Shown: positions 44,269 to 52,924 of the stretch, in pieces
Layout of the letters: each line of letters opens with the position of its first letter
Position numbering within the stretch: position 1 is the stretch's first letter
Notes under the pieces: generated by a model
What the model saw: only the letters and a program-made list of their open reading frames with translations
Database searches by the model: none
Told to the model about the DNA's origin: nothing
Translations under genes and position numbers: made by a program
Assembly (NCBI RefSeq): GCF_900580865.1
Contig: NZ_UTBZ01000228.1
Span: 248,001 to 312,000, forward strand
DNA: 64,000 nucleotides
Direction of reading: 5' to 3'
Origin: Pseudomonas viridiflava
GTDB taxonomy: Bacteria; Pseudomonadota; Gammaproteobacteria; Pseudomonadales; Pseudomonadaceae

Positions 44269-46481
44269 CAGGCGACTCCATCGGTCAGGGCTGCGTCACG
44301 GCGGGTGGCGAGGGGGTTGTTGGTCATCAGCGGCAGGAACTGGCCGTGGAATTGCCCACTCAGTTGCTGCCCGATGATCGTGCGGATTTGTTCAGCCGTG
44401 TCCGGAGCCGGACAGGTGACCTGGATCAAGGGCGAGAAGGTGACTTGCTGGTTTTGGCTTTGGGAGGGAGCGTTGACCAGATTTTTCGCGACATCTCCCG
44501 GCGCAGAGAGTTTGTCGGCGGGCGGGCTGGCGAGTTTTTCCCCCAGGTATGATCCCGCTAATCCACCCAGGACTCCCCCGATGGCTGTACCGACAACGGG
44601 AAGAAAAAGCGAGCCGACGGCCGCGCCAATGGCTGTACCCGCTAACTCACCTGTTGCCGCTCCCACGGCTTTGTCATCACCCTCACGCCAGCCTTTCAGG
44701 CCTTTGTAGGCGGCGTGTGCAATCATCAATGGTGCAGCAACTTTACCCACAATAGGCGCAGCTCGAGACAGCATAGGCATAACCTTGGCGCCTGCGCTCC
44801 GCACTGCGGGCAAGACCTTGGCAGCCGTGCTTTTGATGGCAGGCATAACCTTGAGCGCTGCACCGCGTAAGCGATTGCCCAGGCTTTGGCGAGCAGCTGG
44901 AGTGCGCGGCGGAGCACTTTTCGCCGGGGTCTTGGCCCGTTTGCCTTGCCCTGGCCTGCGTACTGATCGTTTCTTTTTGCGACCGCCATTGTCGTCATCC
45001 TCACCGGCGATCATTTCGCCGATTTCAGACGGTAAACGCGTAGCCGCCAAGCGCAAAAGTCTTGTAGAAACCGCGTCGAGCACTGAGGACACACCGGTCT
45101 TCAGCGCGCCTGCTACGAACGGCGTGGCAGCTACCCCAAGCAAAGTCAGTGCAGCGGTGACGAACGGGAAGGATTCGGCCGCCGCGCTCAGTTCATTGAC
45201 CACCGCAGTCAGCCCGACTGCAAAGCCGTCTGTCACCGGGGCCAATGAATTGCCGACCGCCGTGGACAGCCTGTTCAGACTCGCATCCAGCGCATTCCAG
45301 CGTCCCTGCGATGTATTGCCATAAGCCTCAGCGGTTTGTGCCGCCGAACCTGCATCCTCACCGCGTTTGGATGTTGCATACAGGGACTTGTCAGAAACCA
45401 GTTTGAACGCAGTTTGAGCATCCTCAGGCTTCTTCAACAACTCAAGGATTGCATCATTGTTGCCAAACAGCGTTTTTGTCAGTGATGCCTGTTTCTCTTC
45501 AGGTTGCTTCTTGAGTTCTTCCAGAACCAACTTAATCGTTTGGGGGGCATCTTCACTCATCCCACGTGCCAGCGACTCGGGGTTCAGACCCATTTCGGCC
45601 CAGGCCGAGCGCTGCGCCGATGAGGCGGATTCACCTTTACCCAGAACCGTCGTGAAACTCTTCAGCGCCGCTGCGGCATCTGTCTTGTTAGCGCCACTGT
45701 TCAGAAACGCTGCCGCAAGTACAGCCACTTGCTCGGGCGTCATCCCTGCAGCTTTGGCGCCCTCCCCGGCACTTTGAACGACGGAACCGATGTCAGCGGT
45801 TTTGACGTTCAGGCCACTGTTGCCAAGGTAGCTGGTCGCGTCTGCCAGATCCTGGCTCTGCACCCGATCAAGCTTCAGAGCGGTGCGCCAGCCCGCCAAC
45901 ATCTCGCCAGCAGCCTTGACATCGATCTTGAAGGCCGAGGCATTGATGGCGGCATCACGAGAGAAATCCTGTAATGCCTCCTTTTTCTGCTCGCCCTTCA
46001 GACCATCACTGATGCCGGACCGCAGCGCTGACAGTTGCACTTGCAGCAAATCCGCACCAGTCGACCCACTAGGGGCAACCCGTTTATCACTGGCGATTTC
46101 CAGGTTCGTTTCCGAGAGTGCCTGAAGCGATTCGTTGCTCAGGTGCAGCACCTGATTCAATTCAACCAGCACCGCTTCGTTTGCCATTGCCGACTGAGTG
46201 ATTTTTGGCGGCGGACGCTGCTCGATCTCGGCGTTGAGTTTTGACTTTGGTTCGCTCGTGGCGGGAGCGGCGGCGCCAGCCTTGAACAACGACTGCTGGC
46301 TGACCAGTAGCTCCCGCAGCTTGATCTGCTCCTGAGTCAGCAAACGAATATCCACGCTTGCCAACGCCAATGTGACGTTCAAATCCTGCAGCGGTTTGCC
46401 GAGGTTGTCGGGCAGCGTAAATCCACCCGTTGTATTGCCGCCATCACCGGCGTACGTGAGCGCATATTTGCTCTCTGCCAT
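44268..46481 (-). CDS. Tape measure protein T of the P2-like tail
   Basis: 737 residues. N-terminal coiled region (LNVTLALASVDIRLLTQEQI), a TP901-type core with alternating helices at about 200-430, a hydrophobic stretch (AALTLLGVAATPFVAGAL), and a lysine-rich then glycine-rich end (GTAIGAAVGSLFLPVVGTAI). Predicted tail about 110 nm by the usual rule, slightly longer than the Mu-like tail. Confidence 0.9.
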   Translation of the reverse strand: MAESKYALTYAGDGGNTTGGFTLPDNLGKPLQDLNVTLALASVDIRLLTQEQIKLRELLVSQQSLFKAGAAAPATSEPKSKLNAEIEQRPPPKITQSAMANEAVLVELNQVLHLSNESLQALSETNLEIASDKRVAPSGSTGADLLQVQLSALRSGISDGLKGEQKKEALQDFSRDAAINASAFKIDVKAAGEMLAGWRTALKLDRVQSQDLADATSYLGNSGLNVKTADIGSVVQSAGEGAKAAGMTPEQVAVLAAAFLNSGANKTDAAAALKSFTTVLGKGESASSAQRSAWAEMGLNPESLARGMSEDAPQTIKLVLEELKKQPEEKQASLTKTLFGNNDAILELLKKPEDAQTAFKLVSDKSLYATSKRGEDAGSAAQTAEAYGNTSQGRWNALDASLNRLSTAVGNSLAPVTDGFAVGLTAVVNELSAAAESFPFVTAALTLLGVAATPFVAGALKTGVSSVLDAVSTRLLRLAATRLPSEIGEMIAGEDDDNGGRKKKRSVRRPGQGKRAKTPAKSAPPRTPAARQSLGNRLRGAALKVMPAIKSTAAKVLPAVRSAGAKVMPMLSRAAPIVGKVAAPLMIAHAAYKGLKGWREGDDKAVGAATGELAGTAIGAAVGSLFLPVVGTAIGGVLGGLAGSYLGEKLASPPADKLSAPGDVAKNLVNAPSQSQNQQVTFSPLIQVTCPAPDTAEQIRTIIGQQLSGQFHGQFLPLMTNNPLATRRDAALTDGVA

Positions 46482-46487
46482 GCCGCT

Positions 46488-46652
46488 CTACTCCTGTTTC
46501 ACTCCAAGGCGAGTGATCGCTATGTCGTAGCGGCGCAACGCCTTTTCGGCGTCCCATTCGAGAATCTCCGCTTCACTTACCGGGTAAATGAGCGGGACGA
46601 TATCGAGGATTACTTCGATGTCGCGTTCCGAAAGTAGGCCGCCGGCTGGTTT
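46488..46652 (-). CDS. gpE' -1 frame extension of the tail assembly chaperone
   Basis: Open -1 frame of 54 codons after the slippery site, no own start: KPAGGLLSERDIEVILDIVP, SEAEILEWDAEKALRRYDIA. EWDAEKALRRYDIAITRLG is a common end of E' proteins. The stop lies 6 bases before the tape measure ATG. The fusion would be about 234 residues. Confidence 0.85.
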   Translation of the reverse strand, partial: KPAGGLLSERDIEVILDIVPLIYPVSEAEILEWDAEKALRRYDIAITRLGVKQE

Positions 46653-47191
46653 AAAAAATCGTCGATGCGCACCTGCAATTGCGTCCAGTCCGGGACGCTC
46701 ATCAGGGCCAGATCGGGAATCATCAGACCCGTGCAGTGGGCAGTGATGAACTCGGCGCGTTCCTTGGCCGTTTTCAGTTTCTTCATCACTTTGGTGGCGC
46801 GAAGTGCAGGCATTTCCAGCGACAGCGAGGTCACGGTGCGGCCGGTCACGGCGAGCGGTTGCAGCAATTGCACCTGGTCGGGATCGGCGGATTTTTCCGC
46901 CTCTTCGACCTGGTCGAGAAAGTACGACGCCGGGCGAGTCGACATCTCGTGCACGTACTGGGCGATGCTCACGTAGTCCGGGCGCTTGAGCTGGTCGAGT
47001 TCCTTGACCGACAGGCCAGTGGCGAGGAGTGCCAGTTCGAAGAACTGATCGTCTTCGTCATCGCCGGCGCGTTCCAGCGCTTCTTTCTGTGCGGCATAGA
47101 ACAGCGGTTTGAGCTGGATCTGGTTGATCTGCGAACCGTCATCGCCGGTAATTGGCGACAGCAGGTCATGCTGGGGTGGCATCCACGACAT
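46610..47191 (-). CDS. Tail assembly chaperone, P2 gpE-like (frame 0)
   Basis: 193 residues. MSWMPPQHDLLSPITGDDGS start, GLSVKELDQLKRPDYVSIAQ in the middle. The last 13 residues follow the slip site; -1 slip makes E+E'. Start ATG 47191 has AAGGAA upstream; longer frames cross the REP edge. Confidence 0.87.
   Translation of the reverse strand: MSWMPPQHDLLSPITGDDGSQINQIQLKPLFYAAQKEALERAGDDEDDQFFELALLATGLSVKELDQLKRPDYVSIAQYVHEMSTRPASYFLDQVEEAEKSADPDQVQLLQPLAVTGRTVTSLSLEMPALRATKVMKKLKTAKERAEFITAHCTGLMIPDLALMSVPDWTQLQVRIDDFLNQPAAYFRNATSK
46652..46658 (-). promoter_or_regulatory. Slippery heptamer T_TTT_TTA for -1 frameshift
   Basis: Minus-strand codons GAT TTT TTA AAC contain T_TTT_TTA, one of the strongest known -1 slip sites, just before the frame 0 stop of gpE and leading into the open E' frame. 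Confidence 0.85.
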
Positions 47192-47251
47192 GTATGAATT
47201 CCTTGGTGATTCTTGGGGGTTACTCAATTTCTGCCAGTCACACTGGCCCAC

Positions 47252-47340
47252 TGTGGGAGCGAGCCTGCTCGCGAAAGCGGTCGTTCAGTCACATTGATGT
47301 TGAATGTGCCAAAGGCTTCGCGAGCAGGCTCGCTCCCACA
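47252..47340. repeat. REP-type inverted repeat, family B, inside the tail operon
   Basis: TGTGGGAGCGAGCCTGCTCG... and its reverse complement ending at 47340, between the tube gene FII and gpE. Confidence 0.9.
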
Positions 47341-47359
47341 GGTTTTGCGGTGTAACGGG

Positions 47360-47866
47360 TTACGGCATCAACACCGCACGCCGGGCATCACCGAGGATGT
47401 CGACGCCGTTGAGCACGAACTTCTGGGTGCGCACGTCGATGTCGATCACCGGTACGCCGTTTTCCAGGCGGTTGTAGGTGCGGCAGGACAGCTCCAGATT
47501 GGTCTTGGGTTTTTCACCCATTTTCACTGCGGTTTCTTCGAGGGACTTCAGCTTGCCGCCGACGGTGTGGTAGGTGAACCAGGTGTTGCCATCCTGATCC
47601 TGACCGGCTTCACGCACGTTCAGCAGGATGTCGTCGCCCAGCTTCACACCCAGCGCGAGCATGACTTCGGCGCCGAGGCCTTGCAGGGTCAGCTTGGCGT
47701 TGAGCGCTTTGCCGCCCTTGGCCATTTCTTCGACGATAAAGCGGCCGCCACGCATCTCTTCCACGTCGAATTCGATCTTCGGCGGGGTGAATTCTTCAAC
47801 GGTCGCCGACAACGGCAGGCCTTGCAGGGTGGCCGCGATGGCCTGTCTTACGCGGTTGGTAAACAT
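47360..47866 (-). CDS. Tail tube protein FII of the P2-like tail
   Basis: 168 residues, the FII length. TVEEFTPPKIEFDVEEMRGG and TYHTVGGKLKSLEE are typical. Start overlaps the sheath stop by one base. Confidence 0.93.
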   Translation of the reverse strand: MFTNRVRQAIAATLQGLPLSATVEEFTPPKIEFDVEEMRGGRFIVEEMAKGGKALNAKLTLQGLGAEVMLALGVKLGDDILLNVREAGQDQDGNTWFTYHTVGGKLKSLEETAVKMGEKPKTNLELSCRTYNRLENGVPVIDIDVRTQKFVLNGVDILGDARRAVLMP

Positions 47867-49032
47867 TAGAGAACGTCCTCCAGGAACTGCTCGATGATTT
47901 CATCGCGGGCGTTGAGTTGATAAACCATGTGTTCGTTCGGCGCGTAGCGGCCGTAGTCGATGACCACGTACCAAGTGCCGTTCTTGTACTTCTCGACGCT
48001 GTTGAGTTCCGGGTGCAGATAAACGCTGCCGCCAGGAATGGTTTCGTCGGCGACCAGGGTTTGCAGCCAGTCGTTGATGCGCTTGACCTCTTGATCCATG
48101 AAGGATTTGGTGAGGTTCTTGGCCATGGCTTTCTGGCCGGCCTTGACCAGCTTGCGGCTGATCGCATCTTCGAGGCCGACGTAGCTGATGAACTTGCCGG
48201 TGATCGAGCGGTTACCCAGCAGCGAGAAGCCACCCAGCACGGTGCGGGCGTAGTAGCTGACGCCGTAGCGGTTGAGCAGATCGCCTTCGGTGGAAGTGTC
48301 GAGGATGTTGTATTCAACGACCCGCGAAACGTCCTCGGCGTAGGTCACCTGATTGCCCGGGCTCTCCCACTGCTTGACCTTGGCCAGTGCGGCAATCGCC
48401 AGACTGGAAGGCGACAGGAAAACGTTTTTCTTCGCTGCTTTCGAGTACACAGCGGGCATGTTGTGCACCACCAGGCAACGGTCGAAACCGAGGTCGGCAC
48501 CGCCGAGTTCCTGGCTGTACAGCACTTGATCGGCGACCGAAGCGTCCTTGCCATCCAGCACCACTCGGGCCTTGATGCGCTTGCCGAACGAGGCGAACTC
48601 GCTGGCCACGGCTTTGGTGCCGGTGAAGCCCGGCGCGCCGATGATGGTCAGGTCTTCCGGGACACTGCCCAGCGCAGCCAGACCGAGCTTGCGGCCGGTC
48701 AGTGGATCGACGCCGCCGATCACGGCGTTAACGGTGTCGGCCGGGGTCGCGCCTGCTTCGACGATGACCACGTAGACCGGCACCTTGACCACTTTGAGGA
48801 TCTGGTAAACCGCGTGGTACAGGGTGCCCTCTTCCGAACCGGTCGGATCGAGCAGCGCGTGGGTGGTGAAGCTGTTGATGCGGAACGGCGCGTTACGCGG
48901 AATCAGCGGATCGGCTTTCGGCGCGGTGCCGACCAGACCGATGACGTTGTCACCCAGGCCACCCATGGCCTCGGGGGATTCAGTGGCATTGACGGTAATG
49001 CCGTTGTGCTCGAAGTTCAGAACCTCAGCCAT
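47866..49032 (-). CDS. Tail sheath protein FI of the P2-like tail
   Basis: 388 residues. Contractile sheath; GDNVIGLVGTAPKADPLIPR near the start, YYARTVLGGFSLLGNRSITG and AVLVDRKL-like C-terminal part (WYVVIDYGRYAPNEHMVYQL). Shorter than the Mu-like sheath, as in P2 and R-pyocins. Confidence 0.94.
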   Translation of the reverse strand: MAEVLNFEHNGITVNATESPEAMGGLGDNVIGLVGTAPKADPLIPRNAPFRINSFTTHALLDPTGSEEGTLYHAVYQILKVVKVPVYVVIVEAGATPADTVNAVIGGVDPLTGRKLGLAALGSVPEDLTIIGAPGFTGTKAVASEFASFGKRIKARVVLDGKDASVADQVLYSQELGGADLGFDRCLVVHNMPAVYSKAAKKNVFLSPSSLAIAALAKVKQWESPGNQVTYAEDVSRVVEYNILDTSTEGDLLNRYGVSYYARTVLGGFSLLGNRSITGKFISYVGLEDAISRKLVKAGQKAMAKNLTKSFMDQEVKRINDWLQTLVADETIPGGSVYLHPELNSVEKYKNGTWYVVIDYGRYAPNEHMVYQLNARDEIIEQFLEDVL

Positions 49033-49034
49033 AT

Positions 49035-49220
49035 TCAGTCAGCCTTCTTGGCAGCGGCCTTTTTGGCCTGGGTGGAGGGGGTTTTCAGTTCCAGTCGACC
49101 GGCGAAGTGCAAGGCACTCGCCTCGACGTCGAGCAGATCAAGGTCTTGACCGACGCTCGACCAGTGCCCACCGCCGGTGGGGAATGGAACGAGCACGGTG
49201 TAGGTTTGGCGGGTTGCCAT
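49035..49220 (-). CDS. Small protein upstream of the P2-like sheath
   Basis: 61 residues, ATRQTYTVLVPFPTGGGHWS then LDLLDVEASALHFAGRLELK, ending in a Lys/Ala-rich tail (KKAAAKKAD). It ends 2 bases before the sheath start. Size, basic tail and place match the DUF2635 protein of the Mu-like module, so it may play the same part. Start at the ATG with GGAG 10 bases upstream; another ATG is 15 bases further up. Confidence 0.65.
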   Translation of the reverse strand: MATRQTYTVLVPFPTGGGHWSSVGQDLDLLDVEASALHFAGRLELKTPSTQAKKAAAKKAD

Positions 49221-49244
49221 TTTTCGTTTCTCCATAAACGGGAA

Positions 49245-49323
49245 AGCCCCTCTTGGGGAGGGGCTTGGCGGGTGTTGGGTGGTTTGATGCAGATAAGAAA
49301 ACGCCCCGGAGAAAGGGGCGTTT
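49245..49323 (-). terminator. Two hairpins between fibre chaperone and sheath genes
   Basis: AGCCCCTC/GAGGGGCT (49245-49265) and AAACGCCCC/GGGGCGTTT (49298-49323). The second is followed on the minus strand by TTTTC and resembles a weak terminator. It would lower sheath/tube read-through or protect the mRNA ends. Confidence 0.6.
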
Positions 49324-49747
49324 ATAGGGGCTGCAGCGAGAGCCATGCAGGCGCTTGAGGACGGTGTGCCGACAACGGAAACGCCCCCGCCTCCGGCCAG
49401 TTACGCAATGCGCGACGATAAGACTGCAACTGACCATATTCCTCCAGTGCCAGCGTAGTGTTCTGACCTTCTTCTTGCTCGTCACGATGTCTGGCGACAA
49501 TGCCGTCCGTTTCCGCCAGTTGCTGATCGCGCCAATAGCGTTCGGCGATCGCTAATTGCTCGGGTGTAGCAGCAGGCCGGTCTTTTAAGATTGGGTAGCC
49601 TTCCGGACCCGCCTCAATTATTTGCCCGTTACTTTGCCCGTCCAGCAAACGAAGATGTTCTTCTGTGGTAATCGATACTATGTCGATAGGATGTTGGCCG
49701 GTAAAACCCGGATCATAAAATCCATTTTTTGACGGTGAATAGTGCAT
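49322..49747 (-). CDS. Tail fibre assembly chaperone of the P2-like tail
   Basis: 141 residues from MHYSPSKNGFYDPGF. C-terminal block YRRALRNWPEAGAFPLSAHR, shared with chaperones 3 and 4 of the Mu-like array. Follows the fibre gene by 10 bases. Needed to fold or trimerise the fibre. Confidence 0.85.
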   Translation of the reverse strand: MHYSPSKNGFYDPGFTGQHPIDIVSITTEEHLRLLDGQSNGQIIEAGPEGYPILKDRPAATPEQLAIAERYWRDQQLAETDGIVARHRDEQEEGQNTTLALEEYGQLQSYRRALRNWPEAGAFPLSAHRPQAPAWLSLQPL

Positions 49748-49757
49748 TGGTCGTCCC

Positions 49758-51296
49758 TTACTTTCCTTTTGCAGTCCAATATATGGCGTTGACGTCATTT
49801 GCAGGCAGACCAGTATCGACAAAGCTGAATCCACTCAACGACGTGCTATTGACTACGATCGTGCCTGAGGTAATCACCCCGTCCATCCGTTGAGCCATAA
49901 TTGAAAAAGTGGATGTGGTGAACGCGGTGGGATAAACAACGGAAATCGTTCCGCCCGTGTTGTAACCAGGCAAAAAACCCCATTGCTCGATCAATCCGCT
50001 GGGATCTTTTTTGTAACCGTTAGTACCTGTAAGCAAAGACTGAAACATCGGCGAATATTTCAGCGCAGCATCCCCCGAGTCCAGACTCCACCCGGGACCA
50101 AGCAACAAGCGCCTGAAAACCGCAAAATTGCCTGGTTGGAGCACAACGCTAGTCAAGTTGGTTGTGTTTACAGCTCCAAAGGTTTCTCCTGCCCGGGTCT
50201 TGACCGTTAGCCCCCCAGTACTTGTCAGATGTACCAAGCCCCCCGGAGGCACGCTGTTCCAATCGGGGAGCGTCGCCGTCAAACCTGCTGTGGTAAAGAT
50301 CGACAGTTTCCCGACGTCGGCAACAGTCAACTGGGTGTTGGAGTCATAGTTTGTCTGGCCGGCGTAACTACCCAGCGCTCGCTGGACAAACTTCGTAGTT
50401 GCCAGAACATCATCATTGCTAAAAACGCTAGCCGTTGGCGCTGTCGGGCTGCCGGAAAACACCGGAGAACTGAGCGGTGCCAAGCCGAAGGTGATGTTTT
50501 GAAACACCAAAGAAGTAGTGCCGAGGAGCACAGGACCATCGGTAACAAGCTGCCAGATCGTGTCGGATTGAGTTGTACCCTGCTCAACAGATACGGTCAG
50601 AGTTGGCGTTACCTTAAGATTTGAGTCGGCATCTTTTGCACGAACCCAGACTTCATTTGCAACAACGTACAGTCCATTATCTTTCGATAACGTCTGGTTT
50701 TTCACCAGCACTCTGTCACCAGCAACGACGGCGACACCATCAACGGTTTGTGCCGCTTTCAATGTAATATTGCCAGTCGTAGCCACGCGCACCGACTGCT
50801 TGGCATCCAGCTTGGCAAGCTCATCCGCCACATACCCCGTGACCCATGCACGAGTCGCCTTCACCACCGTGTCATCAATCAACAACGTCACCAGCGACGC
50901 ATTACTCGTCTCGAAAATCGAGCGAATGTAGAACTCTTTGCCCGAACCTGACGTCGCCAGCACCGGTTTAAACGACTCCGGATATTTGACGATGGCGTAG
51001 AGAACTCCAGTGTCAGTCCACAGCCCCGCTTCACGCACATACCAGCCGCCGACATCCGGCGGGATGGTCACTTCGGCGAGCAGCCAGCTCGGATTTTTCT
51101 CGTCCTGGAACAGCGCATTGAGCGGCCCGCGCCAGACTTCGCGTTTCAGCGCAGTGGCGGTTGCAGCCGGGTTGTAGACCGTGCCGCCGCCGTCGCCGAC
51201 GGAAATCTGTGTCAGCTTGATCGGCGTGCCCGCGGCCTTGCACGCCGTTTCGTAGGCAATCCCTGCGTTGGTGAGCAGGGTGTAATAGTCAGCCAT
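49758..51296 (-). CDS. Tail fibre protein H of the P2-like tail
   Basis: 512 residues. N-terminal DUF3751-type anchor (MADYYTLLTNAGIAYETACK, ISVGDGGGTVYNP, GGWYVREAGLW), then repeats of LKAAQTVDGVAVVAGDRVLV and a C-terminal tip with KFVQRALGSYAGQTNYDS and GYKKDPSGLIEQWGFLPG as in R-pyocin fibres. The tip half is related to fibre 4 of the Mu-like array. Confidence 0.92.
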   Translation of the reverse strand: MADYYTLLTNAGIAYETACKAAGTPIKLTQISVGDGGGTVYNPAATATALKREVWRGPLNALFQDEKNPSWLLAEVTIPPDVGGWYVREAGLWTDTGVLYAIVKYPESFKPVLATSGSGKEFYIRSIFETSNASLVTLLIDDTVVKATRAWVTGYVADELAKLDAKQSVRVATTGNITLKAAQTVDGVAVVAGDRVLVKNQTLSKDNGLYVVANEVWVRAKDADSNLKVTPTLTVSVEQGTTQSDTIWQLVTDGPVLLGTTSLVFQNITFGLAPLSSPVFSGSPTAPTASVFSNDDVLATTKFVQRALGSYAGQTNYDSNTQLTVADVGKLSIFTTAGLTATLPDWNSVPPGGLVHLTSTGGLTVKTRAGETFGAVNTTNLTSVVLQPGNFAVFRRLLLGPGWSLDSGDAALKYSPMFQSLLTGTNGYKKDPSGLIEQWGFLPGYNTGGTISVVYPTAFTTSTFSIMAQRMDGVITSGTIVVNSTSLSGFSFVDTGLPANDVNAIYWTAKGK

Positions 51297-51932
51297 TCAG
51301 GCCCCCTGAGGATAAATAGTGGATGTTTCGACGGTGTACATGCCGGCAGCCATGAACGCCTCTCCCGAGGTTTCGAGCCCTTCGATGAACACCGGATAAA
51401 TCGTGGTCAGTTCGCCGCAAAATGTTGCAGCGGCGATCGAGTGACTACCGAAAGCGCTCAAGCCGACCGAGACCGACAGCACATCCCGTTCGCTCTTGGC
51501 ATCAGCCAGACGTCGGTCGAGACGGGCGTCGATTTCTTCGCTGTAGGGTTGGTCGCTGAAGGCGCGTACGGAAAAGCTGTACGGTGCGCCGGGCGGTGTC
51601 TGTTCGTACCAGGCGCGGATCTCGGGTCTTAATTGCAAACCCTTGGCGGCGTTTTCCAGCGCCTTGCGGGTACCAGCCTGGCGCGCGGTGGGCCAGGCAA
51701 GTTCAACGGTCAGGCGTTTTTCCGCTTCCGGTGCGGCGGTACTCCATTCGGCGACACCGCGATCCGCTGCCAGATAAGGCAGGAATGCGACCGGTGTTTC
51801 GCTCGGGTTCATCAGTTCGGGAAACGGCGGCGCGATGCGATCAAGCAGTGCGCCAAAGCCCAGATCCAGACCTCGTTCAAGTGCAGAGCTGTTGGCAGGC
51901 AGCAGCGTCGGGCGTTGAGTTTTTTCACTCAT
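51297..51932 (-). CDS. Baseplate protein I, P2 gpI-like
   Basis: 211 residues. LLPANSSALERGLDLGFGAL, YLAADRGVAEWS and WPTARQAGTRKALENA are family motifs. Start ATG overlaps the gpJ stop (ATGA). Confidence 0.92.
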   Translation of the reverse strand: MSEKTQRPTLLPANSSALERGLDLGFGALLDRIAPPFPELMNPSETPVAFLPYLAADRGVAEWSTAAPEAEKRLTVELAWPTARQAGTRKALENAAKGLQLRPEIRAWYEQTPPGAPYSFSVRAFSDQPYSEEIDARLDRRLADAKSERDVLSVSVGLSAFGSHSIAAATFCGELTTIYPVFIEGLETSGEAFMAAGMYTVETSTIYPQGA

Positions 51933-52924
51933 AGCGTCAGCACCTCGACCTCGACCGCCGTGCAATACGGCGCTTGAAACGCCGTCGTCACGATTGGCGC
52001 CAGCGGTTCAAGAATCTGCAGTTGCACGGCACCGGCGCTGTGCAGTGTGTAGTCGATCCAGCTCGGATCGACCCGGCCTTCGAGGCGATGACAACTGTCG
52101 GCGTAGGCCTGCAGTTGCTGTTGCGCGGCGACTTTGGTCAGGCCCGAATCAGGGCCGGAATTGATCTTCGCGACCACGCGGATCTTGTAGCGCTGGATGT
52201 CGGCAGCCTTGACGCTGACGAGGTCGGTTTCCGGTCGCACGTCCGGTCGTGCAAAGTGCTGACGAACGCCTTCAAGCAATGCCTGGGAAGGCGTGCCATC
52301 GCCGTCGCGGGACAGCACAGTGACCTGCACTTCGCCCGGTGCCGTGCGACGCCCGTTGCCATCCTTGACCTGCGCAGCGAGGCCGTCCGGGTTGAACGTG
52401 TAGGTGACATTCACCACACCTGCCTCGGTGGATTCGACTAGCACCGTCGGACGCTCGCCGAGGGTAAATACTTCGCGGCGATACTGCATTCGCGAGCCCG
52501 CCGCCGGAGCGTGTGGCGCCAGGTAATAACGCAGGCGGGCGTCGTCGTCGCTTTCGTAAATCGCCGGCACTGGCGGGAATGCTGCCGGGTCACCGGCATC
52601 CAGCAACTGCCGCTCAAGCCCCATGTCGGCCAAGCGTGCGTCGAGATTGCTGCCCGTCGCCCACCACGCCAGCATCTGCTTGATGCGAGCGTTGTATTTG
52701 CGCTCATGGGTTTGCAGTCGCACGCAGAAAGCTTCTAGCGCCAGGGTCAGCAGTTCGCTTTCGTTCTCGAGACTGGTCCTGAGTTTCGCAGCACTGTCCG
52801 GCGACCGCGCCCCGACGTATTCGACGACGAAAGTCTTGAACTCAGCGAGCAAGTCTTCGAAGGCTTCAACGGTGATCAGCGCGGGTTCGGCCAATTGGTT
52901 CTGGCCGGGGATCAACATGCTCAT
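51929..52924 (-). CDS. Baseplate protein J, P2 gpJ-like
   Basis: 331 residues. Wedge protein with LESENELLTLALEAF-type helix (here LENESELLTLALEAFCVRLQ), NARIKQMLAWWATGSNLDAR, and VQVTVLSRDGDGTPS. Start ATG overlaps the gpW stop. Confidence 0.93.
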   Translation of the reverse strand: MSMLIPGQNQLAEPALITVEAFEDLLAEFKTFVVEYVGARSPDSAAKLRTSLENESELLTLALEAFCVRLQTHERKYNARIKQMLAWWATGSNLDARLADMGLERQLLDAGDPAAFPPVPAIYESDDDARLRYYLAPHAPAAGSRMQYRREVFTLGERPTVLVESTEAGVVNVTYTFNPDGLAAQVKDGNGRRTAPGEVQVTVLSRDGDGTPSQALLEGVRQHFARPDVRPETDLVSVKAADIQRYKIRVVAKINSGPDSGLTKVAAQQQLQAYADSCHRLEGRVDPSWIDYTLHSAGAVQLQILEPLAPIVTTAFQAPYCTAVEVEVLTL

